From: CBDHCC01 sp965261015 | Lineage (GTDB): Bacteria; Pseudomonadota; Alphaproteobacteria; Sphingomonadales; Sphingomonadaceae | Length of the DNA: 64,000 nucleotides | Assembly (NCBI GenBank): GCA_965261015.1 | Contig: CBDHCC010000001.1 | Coordinates: 806,001 to 870,000 of the forward strand | Reading direction: 5' to 3' | In this document: positions 1 to 9,075 of the stretch, one piece after another | Layout: each line of letters begins with the position of its first letter | Position numbering within the stretch: position 1 is the first letter of the stretch | Position numbers and translations under genes: made by a program | Notes under the pieces: model-generated | What the model was told of the DNA's origin: nothing | Seen by the model: the letters and a program-made list of their open reading frames with translations, nothing else | Database searches by the model: none

Positions 1-1
1 C

Positions 2-301
2 GGCGCACGGACGCGCTTTGCCCTGGTGAAGGACTATGGCGACGGCGCGGAACGGCGGATCACCCGGCCGGTCGCCGGGTCGGTGCGGGTCGCCCTGGAC
101 GGCGTGCCGATCGCCGGCTGGACGCTGGAGTCCGGCGGCGAGCTGCTGTTCGAAACCGCCCCGCCAGCGGGTGTGGCGGTGACGGCCGGCTTCGCCTTTG
201 ACGTGCCCGTCCGCTTCGCCTCCGACCGGCTGTCGGTCGCGCGCGCCACGGTGCTGGCGGGCGAGGTCGCGTCCGTGCCGCTGGTCGAGGTGTGGGAGTA
301 G
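2..301 (+). CDS. GTA/phage DUF2460 tail protein, C-terminal part
   Basis: The reading frame enters from outside the window, so only the last 99 residues are seen. The segment LVKDYGDGAERRITRPVAGS is typical of the C-terminal half of DUF2460 proteins, the tail component equivalent to gp12 of the Rhodobacter gene transfer agent. A DUF2163, an NlpC/P60 and a large tail protein gene follow in the order seen in GTA-like clusters. The real start lies upstream; an internal ATG at 26 should not be taken as the start because the frame is open and coding-like before it. The family is confident, while the exact structural role is inferred from gene order. Confidence 0.85.
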   Translation, partial: GARTRFALVKDYGDGAERRITRPVAGSVRVALDGVPIAGWTLESGGELLFETAPPAGVAVTAGFAFDVPVRFASDRLSVARATVLAGEVASVPLVEVWE

Positions 302-306
302 CGCCG

Positions 307-1092
307 GTGCTGACCACGCTCGCCTTCGCCTTCGTGCTCCGCCGCCGCGACGGCGTGACGCTCGGCCTGACCTCGCACGACCGGGCGCTGTCGGTGGACG
401 GCGTGGAGTGCCTCGCCTCGCCCGGAATGACGCCCTCGGCGGTGCAGCGGTCGTTGCGCCTGGAAGGGGACACGGTTGATCTGGCCGGTGCGCTCTCGCA
501 CCGGGCGATCGGCGAACAGGACCTGGACCTCGGCCGCTGGACGGGCGCGGCCTTGGCGCTGCACGCCGTCGACTGGGAGTCGGCACGGATCGTCGCCACC
601 CTGATCCGTGGCACGCTGGGAGAGGTGGAGCGGCGGGGCCGCCGTTTTTCCGTGGGCCTGGACGGGCCGCTGGCCCGGCTGGCCGAACCGCTGTGCCAGC
701 GGACCTCGCCCGAATGCCGCGCCACCTTGGGCGATCGGCGCTGTCGGGTGGACCCCGCGCGCATCCTGGCGATCGGCATTGTCAGCGCCGCCGACGACGC
801 GGGCCTGGCCTTGGCGGAGGGGGACGAGGAGCGCTGGGCCGGGGGCGAGTGCGTGCCGCTGGACGGGCCGTTGGCCGGGCTGCGGCTGGCGCTGGGCACC
901 GCGACGCCGGGCCGCGTCGCCCTGCGCCTGCCGCCGCCGCGTCCGCTGGTCGCCCCGCTGCGGGTGCGGCTGCGGGAGGGCTGCGACAAGACGCTCGCGA
1001 CCTGCGCGGCGCGGTTCGCCAATGCGGAGAACTTTCGCGGCGAACCCCATCTGCCCGGCAACGACCTGCTGCTGCGGACTCCGCGCGCGTGA
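307..1092 (+). CDS. GTA/phage DUF2163 (BR0599-type) tail protein
   Basis: Encodes 261 aa. The N-terminal segment RRRDGVTLGLTSHDR and the C-terminal segment CDKTLATCAARF, followed by NFRGEP and PGND, are hallmarks of the phage BR0599/DUF2163 family, the gp13 equivalent of Rhodobacter-type GTA. I chose GTG 307 because GGGAG at 294-298 lies eight bases upstream; GTG 292 is an in-frame alternative that would overlap the preceding stop codon. It probably belongs to the tail tip or baseplate hub. The stop codon overlaps the GTG start of the next gene (GTGA), so translation is probably coupled. Confidence 0.85.
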   Translation: MLTTLAFAFVLRRRDGVTLGLTSHDRALSVDGVECLASPGMTPSAVQRSLRLEGDTVDLAGALSHRAIGEQDLDLGRWTGAALALHAVDWESARIVATLIRGTLGEVERRGRRFSVGLDGPLARLAEPLCQRTSPECRATLGDRRCRVDPARILAIGIVSAADDAGLALAEGDEERWAGGECVPLDGPLAGLRLALGTATPGRVALRLPPPRPLVAPLRVRLREGCDKTLATCAARFANAENFRGEPHLPGNDLLLRTPRA

Positions 1093-1484
1093 CCCGCGGA
1101 GAGGAGGCCGCGGCGGTCGCCCGTGCCCGGGCGCTGGTGGGCGCGCGGTTCCGGCCACACGGGCGCGACCCGGCCACCGGCCTGGACTGCGTGGGCCTGG
1201 CGGGGCTGGCGATGGCGGTGGACGACCTGCCGACCGGCTATTGGTTGCGCGGCACCCCGGCGGAGCGGGTGCTGGCGCGGATCGACTCGGCGGGCCTCGT
1301 CCGGGGCCACCCCGCGCCCGGAGCGCTGGCGCTCGTGGAGAGCGGCCCGGCGCAGCTCCACCTGGTCGTGCGAACCCCCGACGGCTTCGTCCACGCCGAC
1401 GCCGGTCGGCGGCGGGTGGTGGAGCGGCGCGGCCCGGTGCCCTGGCCGGTCCTGGCGTGGTGGATCCGACCTCCGCCGTCCTGA
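1089..1484 (+). CDS. NlpC/P60 family peptidase of GTA tail (gp14-like)
   Basis: Encodes 131 aa from a GTG that overlaps the previous stop. The motif GLDCVGLAG places the catalytic cysteine at about residue 34, and QLHLVV gives the expected histidine at about 91. This is the short NlpC/P60 cysteine peptidase of phage and GTA tails, thought to cut peptidoglycan peptides during DNA entry. The upstream extension of this frame is antisense-like noise inside the previous gene and was left out. Confidence 0.85.
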   Translation: MTRGEEAAAVARARALVGARFRPHGRDPATGLDCVGLAGLAMAVDDLPTGYWLRGTPAERVLARIDSAGLVRGHPAPGALALVESGPAQLHLVVRTPDGFVHADAGRRRVVERRGPVPWPVLAWWIRPPPS

Positions 1485-1532
1485 ACCGCCCACGACCCCT
1501 TCACCAACCCTCGCCCTTTCGGGAGCACTCCG

Positions 1533-3668
1533 ATGGCCACTCTCGTCCTCACCTCCGTCGGCACCGCGATCGGCGGACCGCTCGGCGGCGCGCTCGGCGC
1601 GCTGATCGGGCAGTCGGTCGACGGCGCGCTGTTCGCGCCGACGCGGGAGGGACCGCGGCTCGACAGCCTGGCGGTCCAGTCGTCCCGCTACGGCGTCGCC
1701 CTGCCGCTGCTGTTCGGCGTGAACCGGGTGGCGGGCACCGTGATCTGGGCCACCGATCTCACCGAACGCCGCTCGACCACCGGGGCCAAGGGGCAGCCCA
1801 AGCAGACCAGCTATCGCTATTCCGCCGACTTCGCCGTGGCGCTGTCCGCGCGCGCGGTCCGCCGGATCGGGCGGGTGTGGGCCGACGGCGCTCTCTTGAC
1901 CCACGCCGACGGCACGCTCGCGGTCGATGGCCGGATGCGCCTGCACCCCGGCGACGAGGACCAGCAACCCGATTCGCTGATGGAGGCGGAGGAGGGGCGG
2001 GGGCGCACGCCCGCCCATCGCGGCACGGCCTATGTCGTGTTCGAGGGACTGGCGCTGGAAAGCTTCGGCAACCGCGTGCCCCTCTTGTCCTTTGAGGTCT
2101 TCGACGACGACGGCCCCCTGTCGCTTGCCTCCTTGGCGGATCGGCTGTCGGACGGGGTGGTGGGCGCGGATGGATCGGGCCTCGACGCGGCCGGCGCGGC
2201 CTTCGCCGGCGGCAGTCGTCGCGACGCGCTGGCCAGCCTGGTCGAGCCGCTGTCGCTGGTGGCCGTCCCGGAGGACGGGCGCACGATCCTGCGGCGCGAC
2301 GAGGCCGCGACGAGCGCGACCGCCACCCTGACCGATCTGGGCGCGGCCGGGCCGGACCAGGAGCGGCCGGCGCTCGCGGTCCTGTCCGACCGACCGGCGG
2401 CGACCAGCGTGGCGTTCGACTTCGCGGAACCCGCGCGCGACTATCAACCCGGTCGGCAGCGCGCGGCGGTCGGCGGAGCGGACGCCCGCCCCGAGGAGCG
2501 CACGCTGCCGCTCGTGCTCGAAGCGCCGCAGGCCAAGGCGCTGGCGACCGCGCGGCTGGACCGGGCGCTGGGATCGTCGCGCCGCGCCCAGGTCCGCCTG
2601 CCGCTCGCGCGCGGACTGGATGTGTCGCCGGGACAGGTCGTGCGCGTGCCCGACGTGCCGGGTCTCTGGCGCGTGGTCGACTGGCTGCTCGAACGCATGG
2701 TCGTGACGCTGGAGCTGGAGCCGGCGGTCGCGGCGCGTGCCGCGATCGGACCCGCCGACGGCGGCCGGGCGCTGGCCGCGCCCACGCCCCGGCGCGCGGG
2801 TCCGTCGCGCCTGGCGGTGCTCGACCTGCCCTATCTGGCCGACGGCGGCCGGACCTATGTGGCGCTGGGCCGGGAGGACGGAAGCGATCGGCCCTTGCCG
2901 CTGGTGCTGGAGAGCGCCGCCGGGGTCGAGGAACTCGGCCCCAGCGCGCCCGCCGCCGCGATGGGCGTGGTGGAGGTGCCGCCGCGACCCGCCGGCGAGT
3001 GCGTGTTCGACCGGGCGAGTCGCGTGGTCGTGACGCTGCCCGCCGACGCCGAACCGATGGACGCGGACGAAGACCGGCTGTCGGCCGGGGCGAACGCGGC
3101 CTTGCTGGGCGACGAGATCGTGCAGTGGGCGCGCGCCCGGCCGCTGGGTGAAGGTCGGTGGGAACTGAGCGGATTGTTGCGCGGGCGGCGGGGCACGGAC
3201 GGCGCCCCGCCGGCGCGGGCGGGCGATCGCTGTGTCCTGCTCGACCCCGCGACGCTCCAGCCCCTGCCGGCCGCGGCGGTCGGCGCGGTTCGCCTGTCGG
3301 CGATCCCCGCCGGCGAGGACGCGCCCGTGGCGCAGGCGAGCGCGACCGTGCCGCCCGGCGGCGCCCCGCCGCTGTCCCCGGTCCACCTGTTCGCGCGCGA
3401 GCAGGCGGACGGCGCCCTGATGCTCGGCTGGATCCGTCGCTCCCGCGCGGGATGGGCCTGGCTGGACCGGATTGACGCGCCCCTGGGCGAAGAGCGCGAA
3501 CATTATGAGGTCGCCTTGCCGGGTGGCCGCGTGGTCCCCGTCGCCGAACCCCGTCTGCGGGTCGCCGCGGTGGACCGACAGGCCTGGCCCGGCGGTCCCG
3601 TCACCTTCGCCGTTCGCCAGATCGGCACCCACGGCCGCTCCGCCGCGGCCATTCACTTAGGAGACTGA
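1533..3668 (+). CDS. GTA large tail/host-specificity protein (gp15-like, short form)
   Basis: Encodes 711 aa. A glycine-rich hydrophobic N-terminus (about residues 8-30) is followed by SSRYGVALPLLFGVNRVAGT, a segment typical of the GTA/phage tail family that includes Rhodobacter gp15. Rhodobacter-type gp15 is far longer and contains a TIM-barrel hydrolase-like domain; this protein is about half that length and I see no such domain. A weak purine-rich region precedes ATG 1533. It is the last large gene of the tail module and its stop is one base from the next ATG, so both are probably one transcript. Confidence 0.8.
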   Translation: MATLVLTSVGTAIGGPLGGALGALIGQSVDGALFAPTREGPRLDSLAVQSSRYGVALPLLFGVNRVAGTVIWATDLTERRSTTGAKGQPKQTSYRYSADFAVALSARAVRRIGRVWADGALLTHADGTLAVDGRMRLHPGDEDQQPDSLMEAEEGRGRTPAHRGTAYVVFEGLALESFGNRVPLLSFEVFDDDGPLSLASLADRLSDGVVGADGSGLDAAGAAFAGGSRRDALASLVEPLSLVAVPEDGRTILRRDEAATSATATLTDLGAAGPDQERPALAVLSDRPAATSVAFDFAEPARDYQPGRQRAAVGGADARPEERTLPLVLEAPQAKALATARLDRALGSSRRAQVRLPLARGLDVSPGQVVRVPDVPGLWRVVDWLLERMVVTLELEPAVAARAAIGPADGGRALAAPTPRRAGPSRLAVLDLPYLADGGRTYVALGREDGSDRPLPLVLESAAGVEELGPSAPAAAMGVVEVPPRPAGECVFDRASRVVVTLPADAEPMDADEDRLSAGANAALLGDEIVQWARARPLGEGRWELSGLLRGRRGTDGAPPARAGDRCVLLDPATLQPLPAAAVGAVRLSAIPAGEDAPVAQASATVPPGGAPPLSPVHLFAREQADGALMLGWIRRSRAGWAWLDRIDAPLGEEREHYEVALPGGRVVPVAEPRLRVAAVDRQAWPGGPVTFAVRQIGTHGRSAAAIHLGD

Positions 3669-3669
3669 C

Positions 3670-4176
3670 ATGTCCGACACGATCGCCGACGACACCACCC
3701 CGCGGCTCGGCCTGCCGCTGCTGCACGCCGCCCAGGCGCAGAAGGAATGGACCCACAACGAGGCGCTGTTGCGGATCGACGCGCTGGCGGGCGGTGTCCT
3801 CGCCGGCGGCCCGCTCGACCGGCCGCCCGCGGACGCCCCGGCGGGCAGCGTGTGGCGCGTGGGCGCGGACCCACGGGAGGAATGGGCCGGAGAGGCGGGG
3901 CGGCTGGCGATCGCGTCCCCGGCGGGCTGGCGCTTCGTCACGCCGCCGCAGGGCTTCACCCTGCCGCGCGCGTCGGACGGGGCGCCGGTCCGTCGGGTGG
4001 GCGACGGATGGGAGGAGGGGGCGCTGGCGCTCGACTCCCTCCTGTTGGCCGGCCGCGCGCTGGGCGGCGGCGCGGCGGTGGCCGATCCGGCGGGCGGCGC
4101 GACGGTGGACGACCAGGCGCGCGCCGCGATCGCGGCCTTGTTGACCACCTTGCGCGCGCAGGGGCTGGTTGGTTGA
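3670..4176 (+). CDS. DUF2793 domain protein ending the GTA cluster
   Basis: Encodes 168 aa. The N-terminus RLGLPLLHAAQAQKEWTHNE is characteristic of DUF2793, a family often found at the end of alphaproteobacterial GTA and prophage tail modules. The start codon lies one base after the preceding stop, which suggests coupling. No catalytic motif is visible; a role as a tail fibre or adhesin-like accessory is inferred from position only. Confidence 0.8.
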   Translation: MSDTIADDTTPRLGLPLLHAAQAQKEWTHNEALLRIDALAGGVLAGGPLDRPPADAPAGSVWRVGADPREEWAGEAGRLAIASPAGWRFVTPPQGFTLPRASDGAPVRRVGDGWEEGALALDSLLLAGRALGGGAAVADPAGGATVDDQARAAIAALLTTLRAQGLVG

Positions 4177-4287
4177 ACAGTGCGGCCTTCTTGCAACAGG
4201 TTGGGCCAAATGTCCGCTTGCGACGCAACCGACCCGGGCGTAGGGGGTTCGTCGGCATCCAAGCCCATTGAAGGAAAGGGGATCAGT

Positions 4288-5397
4288 ATGCGCAAGACAG
4301 CCATTGCCGTGGCGCTCGCTACGTCGGCTCTCGCGAGCCCGGCGCTGGCGCGCGACGGGGCCTTTTACGTCGGCGCCGAAGGCGGCGCCATGATTGTTGA
4401 GGACTCGGACCTCGACACCGCCACGTTCGACGGGAGCGTGGACCACAAATACGGCTACGACTTCGACGGCATCGTCGGATACGACTTCGGCGTGTTCCGT
4501 CTGGAAGCGGAGGGCGGTTACCGCTCGGCCGATCCCGACGAGTTCTCCGCGCCCCAGGGTTTCGCTCGCGTCGGCGCGCCTTATCCGGGTGGCAATTACG
4601 ATGGCGTCCGTGGGCGCACTTCGAACCTGTCGTTCATGGTCAACGCGCTGCTCGACTTCGGCAGCGACGACGGCATCAACGGTTTTGTCGGCGGCGGCGT
4701 GGGCGTTTCCCGCACCAAGGCGAAGTACAGCATCGACCGTTCCGACGGTCCGTTCCTGAACGACAGCGACACCGACTTCGCCTATCAGGGCCTGGCGGGC
4801 GTTCGCGCTCCGCTCACCAGAAACATCGATGCGGGCCTGAAATATCGCTTCCTGACCCAGGACGATGTTCGCCTGACCGGTGCTTCCGGACAGCGGATCG
4901 ACACGCGCTGGCGCAGCCACTCGCTGCTGGGCAGCTTCATCTTCAACTTCGGCACGCCGGAGCCTGTTGCTGAGGTCATCCCGCCGGCACCGCCGCCCTA
5001 TGTCGCGCCGCCGCCCCCGGCGCCCTATGTGCCGCCTGTGGCGCAGTGCAACACCGGGCCGTACATCGTGTTCTTCGAACTCGACAAGTCGGACATCACC
5101 CCGGCCGCCGCGTCCGTTCTGGACAACGCGATCGCGTCTTACCGCGATTGCGGCAACGCGCGGGTCATGCTGGCCGGTCACACCGATCGCTCGGCGTCCG
5201 TCCGTTACAACCTCGCTCTGTCCCAGCGCCGCAACGCGTCGGTTCAGTCGTACATGACCGGCCGTGGGATTCCTTCGGGCGTCATCACGTCCGAGGCGTT
5301 TGGCGAGAGCCAGCCGCGTGTGCCGACCGCCGACGGCGTGCGGGAGCCGCAGAACCGCCGGGTGGAGATCACCTACGGTCCGGGTTCGGGCATGTAA
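4288..5397 (+). CDS. OmpA-family outer membrane protein
   Basis: Encodes 369 aa. A signal peptide (MRKTAIAVALATSALASPAL, then cleavage near ALA-RD) leads an N-terminal beta-barrel of roughly 190 residues. A proline-rich linker (about residues 230-250) and a C-terminal OmpA peptidoglycan-binding domain follow. That domain includes VFFELDKSDITPAAASVL, LAGHTDRS and RRVEITYG; the Asp of HTDR and the Arg of QRRN match the diaminopimelate-binding residues of the family. It anchors the outer membrane to peptidoglycan. ATG 4288 is chosen because AAGGAAAGGGG sits just upstream and the signal peptide begins there. A perfect stem terminator follows, so the gene is probably monocistronic. Confidence 0.9.
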   Translation: MRKTAIAVALATSALASPALARDGAFYVGAEGGAMIVEDSDLDTATFDGSVDHKYGYDFDGIVGYDFGVFRLEAEGGYRSADPDEFSAPQGFARVGAPYPGGNYDGVRGRTSNLSFMVNALLDFGSDDGINGFVGGGVGVSRTKAKYSIDRSDGPFLNDSDTDFAYQGLAGVRAPLTRNIDAGLKYRFLTQDDVRLTGASGQRIDTRWRSHSLLGSFIFNFGTPEPVAEVIPPAPPPYVAPPPPAPYVPPVAQCNTGPYIVFFELDKSDITPAAASVLDNAIASYRDCGNARVMLAGHTDRSASVRYNLALSQRRNASVQSYMTGRGIPSGVITSEAFGESQPRVPTADGVREPQNRRVEITYGPGSGM

Positions 5398-5430
5398 GCT
5401 TCGATCTTCGGATCAAGCGTGTGGAAAGGA

Positions 5431-5461
5431 GAAGCCGGGGTTCGCCCCGGCTTCTTTTTTT
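5431..5461 (+). terminator. Rho-independent terminator after the OmpA gene
   Basis: GAAGCCGGGG, a TTCG loop and CCCCGGCTTC form a perfect 10-bp stem, followed by seven T residues. It lies 33 bases after the OmpA stop codon and before ugd. The UUCG tetraloop and T tract make this one of the clearest terminators in the window. Confidence 0.95.
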
Positions 5462-5530
5462 GTGCCGAACGACAGCGTGTTCGGCGATAGGGCGTCGGCG
5501 GTGCTGGCCGGCGCGAGAGAGGTTTGACTG

Positions 5531-6847
5531 ATGAAAATCGCGATGATCGGGTCCGGCTATGTCGGTCTGGTGTCCGGTGCGTGCCTGGCCGATTTCGGTC
5601 ACGAGGTCGTGTGCGTCGACAAGGCCGCCGACAAGATCCGGTCGCTGGAAGAGGGTCGGATGCCGATCTACGAACCCGGCCTGGACGCGCTGGTCGCGTC
5701 GAACGTGGCCGCCGGTCGCCTGTCGTTCACCACCGACCTCTCCGCCGCGCTCGCCGGTGCCGCGGCGATCTTCATCGCGGTCGGAACTCCGTCGCGGCGG
5801 GGCGACGGTCACGCCGACCTGACCTATGTGCTGGGCGCCGCGAAAGAGATCGCGGCGGGGATGGACGACGGCGCGGTCGTGGTCACGAAGTCCACGGTTC
5901 CGGTCGGCACCGGCGACCGGGTGGAGGCCATCCTGCTGGACGGACGGCCCGGACGGGCGGTGTCGGTGGTCTCCAATCCCGAATTCCTGCGCGAAGGGGC
6001 GGCGATCGGCGACTTCAAGCGGCCCGACCGGATCGTCATCGGCGCGAATGACGAGCACGGTCGCGCCGTGCTGACGGAAGTCTATCGCCCGCTGTTCCTC
6101 AACCGGTCGCCGATCGTCTTCACGGATCGGCGCACCGCCGAACTGACCAAATACGCCGCGAACGCCTTTCTGGCGACGAAGATCACCTTCATCAACGAGG
6201 TCGCCGATCTGTGCGAGGCGGTCGGCGCGAACGTTCAGGACGTCGCGCGCGGGATCGGCCTGGACAACCGGATCGGGCCGAAGTTCCTTCACGCCGGTCC
6301 CGGCTATGGCGGATCGTGCTTTCCCAAGGATACGCTGGCGCTCCTCAAGACGGCGGAAGACGCGGCCACGCCCATGCGGATCGTGGAGGCGGTCGTCCGG
6401 GTGAACGAATCGCGCAAGCGGGCCATGGGACGTCGCGTGCTCGCGGGCCTGCCGGACGGCGGACGGGGCGCCACCGTCGCCCTGCTGGGCCTCACCTTCA
6501 AGCCGAACACCGACGACATGCGCGACGCGCCGTCGCTGGCGATCGTCCAGGCGCTGACCGACGCGGGCGCGACCGTTCGCGCGCACGATCCGGAGGGGAT
6601 GGAGGCGGCGCGGGCGCTGATGCCGGACGTGGTGTTCGCTCCCGACCCCTACGAGGCCGCGAGCGGGGCGCACGCCTGCGTGATCGTGACGGAGTGGGAC
6701 GCCTACCGCGCGCTGGACCTGAAGCGGCTGCGTGGCCGAATGGCCGGCGACGCGCTGTTCGACCTGCGCAACATCTACGACCGCGACGCGGCCGGATCGG
6801 CGGGGTTCCAGTACCACGCCATCGGGCGACCTTCGCCAGACGAGTAG
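5531..6847 (+). CDS. ugd: UDP-glucose 6-dehydrogenase
   Basis: Encodes 438 aa. It oxidises UDP-glucose to UDP-glucuronate with two NAD+. The N-terminal Rossmann fold starts MKIAMIGSGYVGLVSGACLA, and GPGYGGSCFPKDTLAL places the catalytic cysteine at residue 263. The C-terminal UDP-binding domain includes LTFKPNTDDMRDAPS. Length is normal for the bacterial family. The product feeds the UDP-glucuronate decarboxylase encoded at 14391-15362, so the locus can make UDP-xylose for envelope polysaccharide. It starts about 70 bases after the OmpA terminator and is probably transcribed alone. Confidence 0.95.
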   Translation: MKIAMIGSGYVGLVSGACLADFGHEVVCVDKAADKIRSLEEGRMPIYEPGLDALVASNVAAGRLSFTTDLSAALAGAAAIFIAVGTPSRRGDGHADLTYVLGAAKEIAAGMDDGAVVVTKSTVPVGTGDRVEAILLDGRPGRAVSVVSNPEFLREGAAIGDFKRPDRIVIGANDEHGRAVLTEVYRPLFLNRSPIVFTDRRTAELTKYAANAFLATKITFINEVADLCEAVGANVQDVARGIGLDNRIGPKFLHAGPGYGGSCFPKDTLALLKTAEDAATPMRIVEAVVRVNESRKRAMGRRVLAGLPDGGRGATVALLGLTFKPNTDDMRDAPSLAIVQALTDAGATVRAHDPEGMEAARALMPDVVFAPDPYEAASGAHACVIVTEWDAYRALDLKRLRGRMAGDALFDLRNIYDRDAAGSAGFQYHAIGRPSPDE

Positions 6848-7276
6848 GGCCGGCGGTTTCCTGTCGAGAGGGCCGCAACGCCAGGCGAAGTCTGCGTTCG
6901 GGACGCGGACATGGCAAATGCTGTCTGGCGCGGGACAGTCATTGCCGTGTACCTGGCGCGGATGAGTGACGCGACCGGACACACCTGTCCCAGCGCGCAA
7001 CCGGACTCGCCGAATGGGTGGGTCACCGGTGTCGTGCTGAGCGATGTCGCACGATCGCGCCTCGCTCCTGGAAAAGGGCGTGGCCGTATCTTCGGAGATG
7101 ATCGCTCGAGCCCGTCTCGCCCACTCGCGTCCGAGCGCGTGCCCGCCTGCTCGTGACCAGCGTGTTGGAACGCGACACGACGTTGCGGACCGTCGCTCAG
7201 CGCGTGTGATCGCGCCGCCGGGACGGCCGGAGCGTCGCATCCGGACCTGCGCCGCCTCGACCGTCGGCGGCGTGGG
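6848..7276. other. Intergenic region between ugd and a convergent gene
   Basis: About 430 bases separate ugd from the end of the oppositely oriented gene at 7277-8320. Short open frames occur on both strands, but none has a clear ribosome binding site, recognisable motif or normal composition. I see no T-tract terminator, repeat or RNA gene. It may contain the 3' untranslated regions of both convergent genes. Confidence 0.4.
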
Positions 7277-8320
7277 TCAGCCCCGGCGTAGCACCACGTC
7301 GGACAGCCGCTTCGCCTCCGCGGCGACCGACCATTCGCCCGCACCCCGGGCGCGGGCCGCCGCCTCGCGGGCCGGATCGTCCGTCACCGCCGCGATCTGA
7401 TCCGCGGCCTCTCCGCCCGCCGCCAGCGCGAAGACGCCGACCGCGTCGTCCCGGTCGCGGCTGTCCGGAGCGACGAAGGCCGGGCGGCCCAGCGTGGCGC
7501 TTTCCCGCGCGACCAGCCGCGACAGCCCGCCGGCGTCCGGCAGCACGGCCGCGCGGCAGACGGACAGCAGCGGCAGGTCGCCGCCGACCGCCACGTCCGA
7601 CGGCTCCACGACGTCCAGTTCCGGCGGTGCCGCGCCCAGGCCGAGCCACAGCCAGCGAGGGTGCTCGCCCGCAGCGCGCATCGCCGCGTCGATCCCGCGC
7701 AGCCGCTCACGGCCCCCGTCCGTTTCCGCGACCGCGGCGAACAGGGCGCTCGCCGGCTCCAGCCCGGCTTGGCGACGGGCGAGGCGGGCCAGCGAGTCCG
7801 GACTGTGGCGGCGCAGCTGGCGCACGTCCACGCCCGGCGGCAAGTCGAGCGTGTCGCGCGCGACCAGGGCACCGGTGCGACTGATCGTCAGGTTCGGGTC
7901 GCGCGCCATCAGGGAGGCGACCCTTGCGCGCAGCCCTCGTCCCGCCGAGGATCGGGGTTGCGCGGTGACCAGCCGGGTGACCGACCGATCCAGCGCCTGC
8001 GCCACGCGGCTGGCCTGATTGCCGGCCTCGTCCAGCCCCCACACGAAATCGGCGGGCCGCCGAGCCAGCACGGCGCGCATCGCGGCCGTCTGGGCGACCA
8101 GCGAATGCGGGTCCTCCAGCTTGGCCATCTGACCCGTGATGCCCGCCCAATTGCCCAGCTCCGCGCTGTCGAACGGGTCGTCGCCCAACACCAGCAGGTC
8201 CGCCGACAGGCCTTCGGCGTTGAGCGCGGTCAGCAGGGACGCGCGGTGGCGGCGTTCGGCGTCCGCCCGTCCCCAGCCGGCCGCGACCGCGAGCAACCGG
8301 GGGCGAGCGGCGGCGGTCAC
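7277..8320 (-). CDS. Hypothetical protein, possibly glycosyltransferase-like
   Basis: Encodes 347 aa from GTG 8320, which overlaps the phosphatase stop (GTGA), so the two genes are probably co-transcribed and translationally coupled. The N-terminus RPRLLAVAAGWGRADAERRH and a later segment containing LPDAGGLSRLVARESATLGR, resembling the C-terminal half of GT-B glycosyltransferases, suggest a two-domain nucleotide-sugar enzyme. No family motif is decisive. No signal peptide or membrane helix is seen. The surrounding sugar-nucleotide genes make an envelope-glycan role plausible, but this is inference. The frame upstream of 8320 is not supported because it lies inside the phosphatase gene. Confidence 0.55.
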   Translation of the reverse strand: MTAAARPRLLAVAAGWGRADAERRHRASLLTALNAEGLSADLLVLGDDPFDSAELGNWAGITGQMAKLEDPHSLVAQTAAMRAVLARRPADFVWGLDEAGNQASRVAQALDRSVTRLVTAQPRSSAGRGLRARVASLMARDPNLTISRTGALVARDTLDLPPGVDVRQLRRHSPDSLARLARRQAGLEPASALFAAVAETDGGRERLRGIDAAMRAAGEHPRWLWLGLGAAPPELDVVEPSDVAVGGDLPLLSVCRAAVLPDAGGLSRLVARESATLGRPAFVAPDSRDRDDAVGVFALAAGGEAADQIAAVTDDPAREAAARARGAGEWSVAAEAKRLSDVVLRRG

Positions 8321-9075
8321 GTCCGCTCCTGCAGGGTCCAGCGCGTGTCTCCCTCCATCGCCAACGCCGTCAGAACGCCGGACGAATAGGCCCCTGTGTC
8401 GACACCGATGCGGTTGGATCGCTCGTCCAGATGCGGCGTGATGGTGTGGCCGTGGACCACGACCGCCCCGTGGTCCGCGGCGTATTCCAGGAACTCGGAC
8501 CGGATCCAGCGCAGGTCCTGTCCCTCCTGCTCCTCGAACGGCACGTCGGGGCGGATGCCGGCGTGCACGAACAGGTAGTCGCCCGCGCGCACCTGTTCCG
8601 ACAAACCGCGCATCCATTCCCGATCGCTGGCCGGGACATGGGCGTGCATCCAGTGGCGCACCTCCTCATAGGCGAGCCGGGGGTATTCGTCCGGGGACAG
8701 CCCGTAGCTGTAGAGCGTCTCGCGCCCCCCGATCTTCAGGAAAAAGCGCAACGCTCCCGGCTGCCCGTCGAGCGCGCGGACAAAGGATTCCTCGTGATTG
8801 CCCATCAGCGCGTCGATGCGCCAGGTGCCCTGCGCCTGCAACTGGCGAACGCGCGCGATCACGCCGGCGCTGTCCGGCCCGCGATCGATCAGGTCGCCCA
8901 GGAACACCAGCCGGCCCTCGGCCCGCGGCCGCGCGGCGTGATCGTCCGCGATCCGCGCCAGCAGCGCGTCGAGCAGGGTCAGGCACCCGTGGACGTCGCC
9001 GATGGCGTAGATGCGCTCGCCCGGCGGGGCGAACGCCACGGGCGCGCGGGAACGGCGGAGCAGGCGGGCGAGCAT
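8317..9075 (-). CDS. Metallophosphoesterase (PrpA/PrpB or ApaH-like)
   Basis: Encodes 252 aa. Calcineurin-type metal-binding motifs are in order: IGDVHGC (about residue 26), FLGDLIDRGPD (about 59), MGNHEE (about 92), LFVHAGIRPD and VVHGHT. This matches the bacterial serine/threonine protein phosphatase and diadenosine tetraphosphatase group; the substrate cannot be decided from sequence. It starts at ATG 9075, divergent from the superoxide dismutase gene, and overlaps the next gene by 4 bp. Confidence 0.85.
   Translation of the reverse strand: MLARLLRRSRAPVAFAPPGERIYAIGDVHGCLTLLDALLARIADDHAARPRAEGRLVFLGDLIDRGPDSAGVIARVRQLQAQGTWRIDALMGNHEESFVRALDGQPGALRFFLKIGGRETLYSYGLSPDEYPRLAYEEVRHWMHAHVPASDREWMRGLSEQVRAGDYLFVHAGIRPDVPFEEQEGQDLRWIRSEFLEYAADHGAVVVHGHTITPHLDERSNRIGVDTGAYSSGVLTALAMEGDTRWTLQERT

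Noticed and set aside
60..3656. A 1198-codon minus-strand open frame
   Set aside because: It is antisense to the GTA tail genes, which show clear family motifs; its own translation is arginine-rich with no motif.
1..4176. Calling the tail genes a prophage
   Set aside because: Gene order and families match chromosomal GTA-like clusters, and no integrase, lysis or attachment site flanks them in the window.
3601..5181. A 526-codon minus-strand open frame
   Set aside because: It is antisense to the DUF2793 and OmpA genes and shows no protein family features.
6911..7156. An 81-codon frame in the ugd downstream region
   Set aside because: No motif, no ribosome binding site and unlike neighbouring codon use.
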